32,471 nt of DNA. Origin: an uncultured Collinsella sp. GTDB taxonomy: Bacteria; Actinomycetota; Coriobacteriia; Coriobacteriales; Coriobacteriaceae. The position numbers were made by a program, and so were the translations under genes. Below the pieces are notes generated by a model that did not search any database, had not been told where the DNA came from, and saw only the letters and a list, made by a program, of their open reading frames with translations. This document shows, one piece after another, positions 1-7,131 of this stretch. The DNA is taken from NCBI GenBank assembly GCA_900551015.1, contig URUI01000017.1:1-32471 (forward strand), read 5' to 3'. Within the stretch, counting starts at the first letter, position 1, and each line of letters opens with the position of its first letter.

Positions 1-77
1 AGCATCCTCTCGACCGTGTTCCTCTCGTGCCTCGTGAGCCTCCCGTACGACCTTCCGGACGGCTTGGGTCTGGACAT
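1..77 (-). CDS. IS30-like transposase, N-terminal fragment (runs off the window)
   Basis: Read on the minus strand, an ATG at base 77 opens a frame that is still open at the window edge (25 codons). A strong ribosome binding site (GGAGGGAGG) ends about 6 bases upstream. The peptide begins MSRPKPSG and continues with YGRLTRHERNTVERML, which resembles the N-terminal helix-turn-helix of IS30-family transposases as I remember them. Only the first 25 residues are visible, so no catalytic DDE residue can be checked. The plus-strand frames here are open as well, but have no start or binding site of similar quality. The mobile-element reading is inferred from this short motif and the palindrome just upstream. 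Confidence 0.6.
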   Translation of the reverse strand, partial: MSRPKPSGRSYGRLTRHERNTVERM

Positions 78-142
78 GCCGGCCTCCCTCCATCGCGGGC
101 CGGGGGATTCCGGCCCCTCTGGGGTTGCCTACCCGGATTCGC

Positions 143-184
143 GCCTCAGGACTCAGCGCAACGCGTTGCGCTGAGTCCTGAGGC
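143..184. repeat. Perfect 42-bp palindrome
   Basis: Two 21-base arms (143-163 and 164-184) are exact reverse complements with no spacer. The centre is CAACGCGTTG and the outer edge is GCCTCAGGACT. No T-run follows on either side, so it is not a standard terminator. It lies 66 bases upstream of the minus-strand transposase start, where the end of an IS would be expected. It may be an IS terminal repeat, two abutted ends, or a palindromic target site of an IS30-type element. Confidence 0.9.
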
Positions 185-318
185 TGTTGCAATGAAAATG
201 AGAATCAAGGATATTTCAAGAAGTGGTGTTTTTCAAAACCGACACAATTCACTAGAGCTTGGAAGAAAACATTTTTTTCAAAGGATTGCTTAGTCCTAAA
301 TAACATGCACTTTCGCTG
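185..318. other. AT-rich intergenic gap, no gene recognised
   Basis: This stretch is clearly more AT-rich than its surroundings. The only continuous frame crossing it (192-293, plus) has no ribosome binding site and an unremarkable peptide. No tRNA-like or T-box-like motif was found. It may be the original intergenic DNA before alaS, or a remnant of flanking mobile DNA. Confidence 0.5.
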
Positions 319-348
319 GAGGGTCGCTGTTTGGCGGCCCTCTTTTTT
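319..348 (+). terminator. Intrinsic terminator upstream of alaS
   Basis: GAGGGTCGC (319-327) pairs with GCGGCCCTC (334-342) through nine base pairs including one G-U, with a six-base loop, followed by six T (343-348). It reads on the plus strand, but no plus-strand gene precedes it in the window. It may end a gene cut off by the IS insertion, or act as an alaS leader attenuator. Confidence 0.7.
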
Positions 349-374
349 GCGCTAGGGCGGTGGGATGGTAATAT
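347..374 (+). promoter_or_regulatory. Probable alaS promoter
   Basis: TTGCGC (347-352), a 16-base spacer and TAATAT (369-374). The same two hexamers, with a 17-base spacer, precede the tRNA-Glu gene at 23113-23141, which supports the call. The start would fall near base 381, giving a leader of about 40 bases. Confidence 0.45.
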
Positions 375-420
375 CGTTACGTTTGAACTGTTTCGATGTG
401 AAACCGAGGAGATTCCCTCT

Positions 421-3078
421 ATGAGTGCTGACTACCCGTCAATGACTACGGCCGAGATTCGCTCTAAGTTCCTCAACTTCTTTGAGGAGCGCGGTCTTAA
501 GCTCTATCCTTCTTCGTCCCTCGTTCCCGACGATCCTTCGTTGCTGCTCGCCAACGCCGGCATGAACCAGTTTAAGGAGTACTACCAGGGTAAGAAGACC
601 ATGAAGGAGATCGGCGCGATCTCCTGTCAGAAGTGCGTTCGCACCAACGACATCGACTGCATCGGCGAGGACGGCCGTCATCTGTCCTTCTTTGAGATGC
701 TCGGCGACTTCTCCTTTGGCGGCGTCTCCAAGCAGCAGGCCTGCACTTGGGCCTTTGAGCTCATCACCAAGGAGTTCAAGCTGCCGCTCGACCGCCTGTA
801 CTTCACCGTCTTTACCGAGGACGACGAGACCCACGACGTGTGGCGCTCCCTTGGCGTTGCCGAGGATCACATCTCTCGTCTGGGCGAGGACGATAACTTC
901 TGGGCCGCTGGCCCCACCGGTCCCTGCGGTCCGTGCTCCGAGATCTACTTTGACATGGGCGAGGAGGTCGGTTGTGGCAGCCCCGACTGCAAGCCCGGCT
1001 GCGACTGCGACCGCTTCCTTGAGTTCTGGAACCTCGTGTTTACCCAGTACGACCGCCAGGAGGACGGCTCCATGCCGGAGCTGCCGCACCGCAACCTCGA
1101 TACGGGCATGGGCCTGGAGCGCATGGCCGCTATCATGCAGCACAAGACCGCTAACTACGACGGCGATCTGATGCAGCACCTCATCAAGCTCGGTGAGGAG
1201 ATCAGCGGCAAGACCTATGACACCGACGATTACTCCGGCGCCAGCCGCTCCCTGCGCATCATCGCCGACCACTCCCGTGCCGTCGACTTTATGATTTCGG
1301 ACGGCATCCTGCCCGGTAACGAGGGTCGCGAGTACGTTTTGCGCCGTCTGCTCCGTCGTGCCGTGTTCCACGGCCGCCTATTGGGCATCGAGGGTGCCTT
1401 CCTGACCAAGTTTATCGACGAGGTCAACGCCCAGATGGGCGAGGCCTATCCCGAGCTGCTCAAGAACGTCGCGCTCGTTAAGGGTATCGTCGCCTCCGAG
1501 GAGGAGCGTTTCTCCACGACGCTCGACAACGGCCGCGTTTACCTGGACGAGGCCGTGGCCGCGCTCGCCGACGGCGCCGTTCTTCCGGGCGACGTTGCCT
1601 TTAAGCTGCACGACACCTTTGGTTTCCCCATTGACCTGACTGTCGAGATTGCCGGCGCTGCCGGTCACGACGTCGATATGGATGGCTTTACCGCTTGCAT
1701 GGAGGACCAGAAGGCCCGCGCCCGCGCCAACGCCAAGGGCGATGCCTGGGGCAGCTTCAACGACGTTTGGGTCGAGCTTTCGGACAAGGTTGCCGCGACC
1801 GAGTTCGACGGCTATGACAACGACGTCATCGAGGACGCCAAGGTTGTCGCCCTTGTTCGCAACGGCGAGTCCGTCGAGTCCGCTGCCGCCGGCGAGGACG
1901 TCGAGGTCGTGCTCGACCGCACCCCGTTCTATGCCGAGATGGGCGGCCAGCAGGGCGATGCCGGCGAGCTTTCCGCCGAAGGCGTCGCGCTGACTGTTGC
2001 CGACACCAAGAGCCACAATGGCCTGTATGCTCATGTCGCGCACGTTGCCGAGGGCACACTGACCGTCGGTGCTACCCTGACCGCGGCGCTCGACGCCGAG
2101 CGCCGTGGTTTCCTGCGCCGCAACCACACCGCCACCCACCTGCTCGATGCCGCGCTTAAGCAGGTTCTGGGCGAGCACGTCTCCCAGGCCGGATCGCTGG
2201 TAACGCCCGAGCACCTGCGCTTTGACTTCACGCACTTCGAGGCCCTGTCCTCCGAGCAACTCAAGGCTGTCGAGGATCTGGTCAACCAGCAGATCTTCGC
2301 TTCCAAGCCGGTCGTGACCCGCGTCATGGGCATTGACGAGGCCAAGGCTGCCGGTGCTGTCGCCCTGTTTGGCGAGAAGTATGGTGACGTCGTCCGCGTC
2401 GTCTCGGTGGGCGCCGAGGACCATCCGTTCTCCCGTGAGCTCTGCGGTGGCACCCATGCCGCCAACACCGCCGAGATCGGTCTGTTCAAGATCATCTCCG
2501 AGTCCTCCACGGGCTCCAACGTCCGCCGTATCGAGGCCGTGACCTCTAAGGGTGCCCTCGACTACATGGCCGACCGTCTGGCGCTCGTCGACGCCGCTGC
2601 CGCTGCGCTCAAGTGCCGCGTCGAAGAGGTTCCCGCCCGCGTGGAGAATCTGCAGGCCGAGCTGCGCGAGACGTCCAATAAGCTCAAGAAGGCGCTGACC
2701 GGTGGCTCCTCCGATGCCATTTCCAGTGCCATCGACGATGCTGTCGAGCTGAAGGGCTATAAGCTCGTTGTTGCCGAGCTTCAGGGCCTTGAGGCTGCCG
2801 ACCTGCGCAACGTGTGGGATACCGTGCACCAGAAGGTCGTCGGCCCTGTCGCCTGCGTCCTCGCCAGCGTGACCGAGAAGGGCACCCCGGCCCTGCTTGC
2901 CGCCGGCTCCGATGACGCCGTGAAGGCCGGTTTCCACGCCGGCAACGTGATCAAGCAGATTGCGGGCCTGGTCGACGGTCGCGGTGGCGGCCGTCCCAAC
3001 ATGGCCCAGGCTGGTGGCAAAAATGCTGCCGGTATCTCCGATGCCCTCGCGGCTGCCAAGACCGCGCTTGGCGTCTAA
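421..3078 (+). CDS. alaS: Alanine--tRNA ligase
   Basis: Class II synthetase that charges tRNA-Ala with alanine and clears mischarged Ser/Gly. The 885-residue product matches the family's usual length. ATG 421 is chosen because GAGGAG lies 9 bases upstream; an in-frame GTG/TTG-type extension to 331 would cross the terminator. It opens with TAEIRSKFLNFF near residue 9, as in other AlaRS proteins. The catalytic domain fills the first ~240 residues, followed by the tRNA-recognition region. The editing domain shows HTATH at 569-573 and CGGTH at 675-679, the four zinc ligands. The C-terminal C-Ala/DHHA1 domain ends in a GRGGGRPNMAQAGG motif at about 853-866. A Cys-rich insert (CGSPDCKPGCDCD) lies near residue 180. 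ruvX follows after 17 bases, so both are likely co-transcribed. Confidence 0.98.
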   Translation: MSADYPSMTTAEIRSKFLNFFEERGLKLYPSSSLVPDDPSLLLANAGMNQFKEYYQGKKTMKEIGAISCQKCVRTNDIDCIGEDGRHLSFFEMLGDFSFGGVSKQQACTWAFELITKEFKLPLDRLYFTVFTEDDETHDVWRSLGVAEDHISRLGEDDNFWAAGPTGPCGPCSEIYFDMGEEVGCGSPDCKPGCDCDRFLEFWNLVFTQYDRQEDGSMPELPHRNLDTGMGLERMAAIMQHKTANYDGDLMQHLIKLGEEISGKTYDTDDYSGASRSLRIIADHSRAVDFMISDGILPGNEGREYVLRRLLRRAVFHGRLLGIEGAFLTKFIDEVNAQMGEAYPELLKNVALVKGIVASEEERFSTTLDNGRVYLDEAVAALADGAVLPGDVAFKLHDTFGFPIDLTVEIAGAAGHDVDMDGFTACMEDQKARARANAKGDAWGSFNDVWVELSDKVAATEFDGYDNDVIEDAKVVALVRNGESVESAAAGEDVEVVLDRTPFYAEMGGQQGDAGELSAEGVALTVADTKSHNGLYAHVAHVAEGTLTVGATLTAALDAERRGFLRRNHTATHLLDAALKQVLGEHVSQAGSLVTPEHLRFDFTHFEALSSEQLKAVEDLVNQQIFASKPVVTRVMGIDEAKAAGAVALFGEKYGDVVRVVSVGAEDHPFSRELCGGTHAANTAEIGLFKIISESSTGSNVRRIEAVTSKGALDYMADRLALVDAAAAALKCRVEEVPARVENLQAELRETSNKLKKALTGGSSDAISSAIDDAVELKGYKLVVAELQGLEAADLRNVWDTVHQKVVGPVACVLASVTEKGTPALLAAGSDDAVKAGFHAGNVIKQIAGLVDGRGGGRPNMAQAGGKNAAGISDALAAAKTALGV

Positions 3079-3095
3079 GAACCTAGGTTGTCGCT

Positions 3096-3524
3096 GTGGT
3101 CGCACTTGCGCTGGACATAGGGGAGACCAGGATTGGCATTGCCGTCTCGAGCCGTGATGGCAAGATTGCGATGCCCGTCAAGGTGCTGCCGGCTGCCGAG
3201 GTCACCGGTATGGCCAAGACGTTCCGTTACCTAGTCGAGGACTATGAGCCCGACATCTTGGTAAGCGGACGTCCCTTGACCATGGCCGGTGAGCCCGGCC
3301 CCCAGGCCGAGCGCGTCGCCGCCGTGGCCCAAAAGATTGCCGACGAGCTCGAACTTCCGCTGGAGTTTGAGGACGAGCGTCTGTCCTCGCAAGAGGCCAA
3401 GCGCATTCTGCGAGAGCAGGGCCTCAACGAAAAGCAGATGAGGGGCAAGATCGACATGATCGCCGCCAGCCTGTTCTTGCAGACATGGCTCGATCGTAAT
3501 AACGAGGAGGTACAGCATGCCTAG
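3096..3524 (+). CDS. ruvX: RuvX/YqgF family RNase H-fold nuclease
   Basis: A 142-residue protein of the YqgF/RuvX family, the usual length. The family has an RNase H fold and is linked to 16S rRNA 5' maturation and possible Holliday junction resolution. The LALDIGETRIGIA motif places the first acidic residue at D7; SGRPLTMAGEPGPQ (57-70), DERLSS (93-98) and the KIDMIAASLFLQ segment with D120 are the other conserved blocks. Translation appears to start at GTG 3096, with only a weak AGG upstream. The 3' end overlaps mltG by 8 bases, implying translational coupling. The order alaS-ruvX-mltG is common in Gram-positive bacteria. Confidence 0.93.
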   Translation: MVALALDIGETRIGIAVSSRDGKIAMPVKVLPAAEVTGMAKTFRYLVEDYEPDILVSGRPLTMAGEPGPQAERVAAVAQKIADELELPLEFEDERLSSQEAKRILREQGLNEKQMRGKIDMIAASLFLQTWLDRNNEEVQHA

Positions 3525-4851
3525 CGCTTCCGATCCGCGCCAGCAGAATCGTACACGGCAGCCCGCGCCGCGCCCCGCTCAGCCTGGCCAGCGCCCAGCG
3601 CAGCCGATGCAGCGTTCGGCGCAGCCTACACAGCGTGCTGCTCAGCAGCCCGCTGTCGGCGCTCGTTTTAAGCAGCAGGCTCCTGCCCAGCGCACGCAGG
3701 GGCAGGCCCGGCAATCACGCTCCCACACACATCATGTTCATGGCTCGCACGGCGTTGCTCCGGCCACGCGCTCGAGTTATAAAACGCCTGCCCGCCGTGG
3801 TGCCCAAAAGAAAAGCTCCCCGGTGCCCATGATGATCGGTGGCGTCGTCGCCGTGCTTGCGCTTGTCGCGATCGTTTTCTTTGTCGTGCCAGCCGTTAAG
3901 GGCTTCTTTGCCGGTGAGGATGCGAATGTCGCTGCTGGCCTGCAAGTTACTATCACGATTCCCGATGGTGCCTCGGGTGACACCATCGCTTCGATTCTCT
4001 CCGAGAACCATATCGTCGATAATCCCAAGGATTATTACGCGGCGGTCAAAAAGCTCAACGCCGACATGTCGCTTAAACCGGGTAAGTATTCGTTCACCAC
4101 GCTCATGGACGCGACCAAGGTCGTTCAGCAGCTCATGGAAGGCCCCAATGCGGGCTCCGATGCGCTGACTATTCCTGAGGGCCTGACGGTTGACCAGGTC
4201 GCCGACCGTGTGGCCAAGGCGTACGACAGCATTTCTAAGGAGGACTTCCTTAACCAAGCTAAGGCGAGCAATTATGTGAATGATTACGCTTTCCTTAAAG
4301 ACGCTGCAAACGATTCGCTCGAGGGCTTCCTATTCCCCAAGACCTATTCGTTGGGTAAGGACCCGTCTGCCGATGATGTGATTCGCGCCATGCTTGACCA
4401 GTTCCACGCCGAGTATAAGTCGCTTGACTTTGCCAGCTGCGAGGCCAAGATCAAGGAGCGCTATGGCGTGGAGATGTCCGATTACGACATCGTTAACCTT
4501 GCCTCGATCGTCGAGCGCGAGGGCCTCAACGCCGATCAGCGCGCGCATGTGGCATCGGTTTTCTATAACCGTCTGGCGGGCAAGCTCGATGGTCTGTGCT
4601 ACCTCAATAGCGATGCGACCATGATGTATGTCACCGGCGGCGAGGTTACCGCCGACGACCTGCAGAGCGATAGCCCGTATAACACCTATAAGCACGAGGG
4701 CCTGCCGCCCACGCCCATCTGCTCTCCGTCGCTCGAGGCGCTCAAGGCCACCCTTGAGCCGACCGACTCCGATGATCTGTATTTCTACATTACACAGGAC
4801 AAGGAGTATTTCTCGAAGACCTACGAAGAGCACCAACAGTCTTGGAATTGA
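3517..4851 (+). CDS. mltG: Endolytic murein transglycosylase MltG
   Basis: A membrane-anchored lytic transglycosylase that cuts nascent glycan strands and is thought to end peptidoglycan polymerisation. It has 444 residues. Residues 1-100 are a Gln/Pro/Ala-rich, positively charged cytoplasmic tail; 104-130 form one membrane helix; a LysM-like part follows, and the YceG catalytic domain occupies roughly 215-440. The ASIVERE motif puts the likely catalytic Glu at 333, matching the motif around E. coli Glu218. The conserved SPYNTYKHEGLPPTPICSPS block lies at 386-405. The start has a strong GAGGAGG seven bases upstream. The cytoplasmic tail is long and low in complexity, as in several actinobacterial MltG proteins. 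Confidence 0.93.
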   Translation: MPSASDPRQQNRTRQPAPRPAQPGQRPAQPMQRSAQPTQRAAQQPAVGARFKQQAPAQRTQGQARQSRSHTHHVHGSHGVAPATRSSYKTPARRGAQKKSSPVPMMIGGVVAVLALVAIVFFVVPAVKGFFAGEDANVAAGLQVTITIPDGASGDTIASILSENHIVDNPKDYYAAVKKLNADMSLKPGKYSFTTLMDATKVVQQLMEGPNAGSDALTIPEGLTVDQVADRVAKAYDSISKEDFLNQAKASNYVNDYAFLKDAANDSLEGFLFPKTYSLGKDPSADDVIRAMLDQFHAEYKSLDFASCEAKIKERYGVEMSDYDIVNLASIVEREGLNADQRAHVASVFYNRLAGKLDGLCYLNSDATMMYVTGGEVTADDLQSDSPYNTYKHEGLPPTPICSPSLEALKATLEPTDSDDLYFYITQDKEYFSKTYEEHQQSWN

Positions 4852-4853
4852 TC

Positions 4854-5351
4854 ATGAGGATTTTTAGCCCCAAACGATATGTTGCCTCAGTCGACCGCAT
4901 CGACCTCGATACCCTGTGGGCCGACGGCAAGCGAGCCATTCTACTCGACCGCGACAACACCCTGGTGCCGCGCGATACCGAGCGGGTTCCTGCAGCGGTT
5001 TCCGCTTGGCTCGAAGCCGCCCATGCCAAGGGCTTTAAGCTGTGTATGGTGTCCAATAACTGGCATCGCGATCAGGTCATGGCATCGGCGCGCGAGTTGG
5101 GGCTCGAGGCCATCAGCCACGCCATGAAGCCCGCCCCGTTTGCCCTCAAAGCGGGCCTTAAGCGCCTAGGTGCCACGGCTAACGAGGCCGTACTGATCGG
5201 CGATCAGCTTTACACGGACGTGTGGAGCGGTAACCTTGCCGGCGTTGACACCATTCTGGTCAAGCCGCAGGCAACCCAGGACCTGTGGTACACGCAGATC
5301 TTCCGTGTTTTTGAGCGCCGGGCCCTGCGCGACCTTCCCTGCGAGGAATAG
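4854..5351 (+). CDS. yqeG: YqeG-family HAD phosphatase
   Basis: A 165-residue HAD-IIIA phosphatase of the YqeG type, related to phosphatidylglycerophosphate phosphatases; the substrate here is not known. Visible HAD motifs are LLDRDNTLVPRD (motif I), VSNN (motif II), KPAPFALKAGL with the conserved Lys (motif III), and IGDQLYTDVWSGN (motif IV). ATG 4854 lies three bases after the mltG stop; an in-frame TTG at 4842 would overlap mltG and has no binding site. The close spacing puts it in the same operon as mltG and aroK. Confidence 0.88.
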   Translation: MRIFSPKRYVASVDRIDLDTLWADGKRAILLDRDNTLVPRDTERVPAAVSAWLEAAHAKGFKLCMVSNNWHRDQVMASARELGLEAISHAMKPAPFALKAGLKRLGATANEAVLIGDQLYTDVWSGNLAGVDTILVKPQATQDLWYTQIFRVFERRALRDLPCEE

Positions 5352-5359
5352 GTTTCGCC

Positions 5360-5893
5360 ATGTCTCAGCACATCAAACACGGCTGCGACCATATCTTCTT
5401 TATCGGCTTTTTGGGCGCGGGCAAGTCGACGCTGGCGCGCAACGTGGGCACTATGTTCAAGCGTCGATTCATCGATACCGATCGTTTGGTTGTGCGTCGA
5501 TGCGGCAAGTCGGTAACCGAGATATTTGAGACCGAGGGCGAGGATCGTTTTCGCGAGCTCGAGACCTCGGCGCTCCGTTCGCTTCAAAGTGAGCGCAGTC
5601 TGCTGGTATCGTGCGGGGGTGGCATCGTCGAGACGCTGGTGAACATTGAACTGATGCACGAGATGGGTACCTGCGTGTACCTCGAAGGTGACTTTGAGGA
5701 CTCGTTGCGTCAGATTCGCCGCTCCGATACCCGGCCCGATTTCCGCTCGCCCGAGCATGCTGCGCGCCTGTTTGACCATCGCCGTCCGCTGTATCGTCAG
5801 GCAGCCGATATTACCCTTGATATTCGCAACAAGTCCTTCGAGGACGTTTCCTACCTTTGTGCCGAGATGCTTTTGGAGCGTGGACTGCTATGA
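5360..5893 (+). CDS. aroK: Shikimate kinase
   Basis: Phosphorylates shikimate at the 3-hydroxyl with ATP, the fifth step towards chorismate. The 177 residues match the family. All expected motifs are present: Walker A GFLGAGKST, the DTD shikimate-binding motif, FRELE, the CGGG loop, the TRPDF lid region and the late Arg in HRRPLYRQAA. The start has a modest AGG 8 bases upstream. The gene ends in an ATGA overlap with the next gene (ATG 5890), so the two are translationally coupled. The kinase looks intact, in contrast to its coupled neighbour. Confidence 0.92.
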   Translation: MSQHIKHGCDHIFFIGFLGAGKSTLARNVGTMFKRRFIDTDRLVVRRCGKSVTEIFETEGEDRFRELETSALRSLQSERSLLVSCGGGIVETLVNIELMHEMGTCVYLEGDFEDSLRQIRRSDTRPDFRSPEHAARLFDHRRPLYRQAADITLDIRNKSFEDVSYLCAEMLLERGLL

Positions 5894-6999
5894 TTCGCCG
5901 TCAACTTATCAATTTCCAAAACCGCAGTGTCGATGTCCGCGTCGGATTGGGCGCGTTCGAGGAGCTGTCGCGCATGTTTGCCTCGGCCGTGGGCAAGCCT
6001 AAGCGCGCGATGGTGGTTTGGAACGACGCCACATCCGAGCGATTTGGCGAGGCTGTCGAGCATGCACTGGTTGACGCCGGTTTTGCTGTGTCGCTGCTCG
6101 TCCTCGAGGTTTCACCTGCTGGTGCTACGCTTGCCGATGCCGATATCGTCTTTGGCGCCCTGTCGGCTAACGGCATTACCTGCGACGATCTCGTTGTCGC
6201 TGTCGGCGACACGGCGACCTGCTCAGTCGTTTGCTGGTGTGCCAATCAGTGGTGCGGTCGCACCGAGTGCGCCTTGCTGCCGACGACGTTCGACGCCATG
6301 CTCACGGTCGCGACGACCATGAAGCCGCTTGTCGCCTCGTCGGCGCATGCGCTTCCCGCTATCGCGTTCCGTCCCGAGCCGGGCTTGGTCGTGTGTGACC
6401 TCGACCTTGTACGCGAGGCGGACCCCGAGGACCTCAAGCTCGGCTATGCGGTACTTGTTGGCACCATGCTTTCGAGCAGCAAGTCCCGCTGGAATCAGTT
6501 TACCGAGACCATTCCCGAGATTCTCGCGGGCGAGGAGGTCGCGCTCGTCAATGCCGTTCAGTGGTCTCAGACTGCCCGCAAGGACGTACTGATGGCCACG
6601 AACCCGAGCGCCCGCCATGCGCTCGATTTTGGCAAGACGGGGGAGCGTACCCTGCGCGCTTGCTTGGGCTATGCCGCTTCGCAGGTCCCTGCCTACCAGC
6701 TGTTGTCCGAGGGCATGCGCTTTGAGGCGCGCCTAGCACATGATGCCTGCGACTTCGATATCGATTACGTCTTTGAGGTCGATGACTGCCTGGAGGACTT
6801 TGGTATCGAGGAGCTTGCCTTCGATCTGGTGCCTGCCGCATATATCGAGGAGTTCCGCAGGCAGCAGTTTGTTCGCTCGAACCGTAGCATGTTGCCGCTG
6901 CCCGCGGCACTCGGCGCCATTCGTCTAACGAGCGTTGAGGACGAGGTTCTTGAGCGCCATGCTCACGCCTACTTGGCTTCTCGCAAAGAACTTCTCTAA
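5890..6999 (+). CDS. 3-dehydroquinate synthase-like protein, probable pseudoenzyme
   Basis: A 369-residue protein that follows the E. coli AroB sequence from end to end and sits where aroB usually sits, overlapping aroK. The alignable landmarks are LVVAVGD (101-107), LLPTTFDAML (129-138), AIAFRPEPGLVVCDLDLV (157-174) and LPLPAALGAI (335-344). The catalytic and metal sites are missing. The DSSVGGKT loop reads ATTMKPLV (141-148). The AEVIKYG metal Glu region reads AVLVGTM (187-193). The GHTFGH metal His motif reads GKTGER (248-253). HGEAVAAGM reads LSEGMRFEA, and the RDKK motif reads RSNR (329-332). The NAD-binding GGGVVGD is reduced to AVGD. The frame is long and intact, so it is not a recent pseudogene. 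A regulatory or structural role, or a changed reaction, is inference. The start is ATG 5890; an in-frame extension to 5857 would lie inside aroK. Confidence 0.75.
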   Translation: MIRRQLINFQNRSVDVRVGLGAFEELSRMFASAVGKPKRAMVVWNDATSERFGEAVEHALVDAGFAVSLLVLEVSPAGATLADADIVFGALSANGITCDDLVVAVGDTATCSVVCWCANQWCGRTECALLPTTFDAMLTVATTMKPLVASSAHALPAIAFRPEPGLVVCDLDLVREADPEDLKLGYAVLVGTMLSSSKSRWNQFTETIPEILAGEEVALVNAVQWSQTARKDVLMATNPSARHALDFGKTGERTLRACLGYAASQVPAYQLLSEGMRFEARLAHDACDFDIDYVFEVDDCLEDFGIEELAFDLVPAAYIEEFRRQQFVRSNRSMLPLPAALGAIRLTSVEDEVLERHAHAYLASRKELL

Positions 7000-7005
7000 G
7001 ATTTA

Positions 7006-7034
7006 TTGACATCCATCGTCTTTCGTATCATGTT
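7006..7034 (+). promoter_or_regulatory. Possible promoter before the Xaa-Pro peptidase
   Basis: A perfect TTGACA (7006-7011) lies just after the AroB-like stop. A 17-base spacer leads to CATGTT (7029-7034), a weak -10; TATCAT at 7026-7031 looks better but is too close. It would drive the structured leader that begins at 7037. Confidence 0.35.
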
Positions 7035-7036
7035 GA

Positions 7037-7107
7037 GGGGCGGGTTTTCAATCGGTTGCGGATCGCATACGATTCCATCTTCCGATCGAGACCCGTCCCG
7101 CTTTTAT
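7037..7107 (+). promoter_or_regulatory. Nested three-stem leader RNA or terminator
   Basis: Three stems nest inside each other. The outer stem is GGGGCGGGT (7037-7045) with ACCCGTCCC (7091-7099), nine pairs with one G-U. The middle stem is ATCGG (7051-7055) with CCGAT (7082-7086). The inner stem is GGATCG (7060-7065) with CGATTCC (7070-7076), with one bulge and a CATA loop. CTTTT follows the outer stem at 7101-7105, a weak U-tract. It could end the upstream operon or regulate the peptidase gene, whose AAGAAAGGA binding site begins about 10 bases further on. Confidence 0.5.
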
Positions 7108-7131
7108 GAGGACAATAAGAAAGGAATCTGC

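Noticed and set aside
27..293. Plus-strand frame of 88 codons running through the palindrome
   Set aside because: It changes from GC-rich to AT-rich composition half way, has no binding site, and overlaps the better supported minus-strand transposase start.
185..420. T-box or other amino-acid riboswitch before alaS
   Set aside because: No T-box consensus, specifier loop or antiterminator could be found, only a simple terminator.
1378..3105. Long minus-strand open frame (575 codons) opposite alaS
   Set aside because: It mirrors the codon pattern of alaS, has no binding site and a low-complexity Gly/Leu/Val-rich product.
5857..5889. Eleven-codon N-terminal extension of the AroB-like protein
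   Set aside because: It lies wholly within aroK; the ATGA overlap start at 5890 matches the AroB N-terminus.
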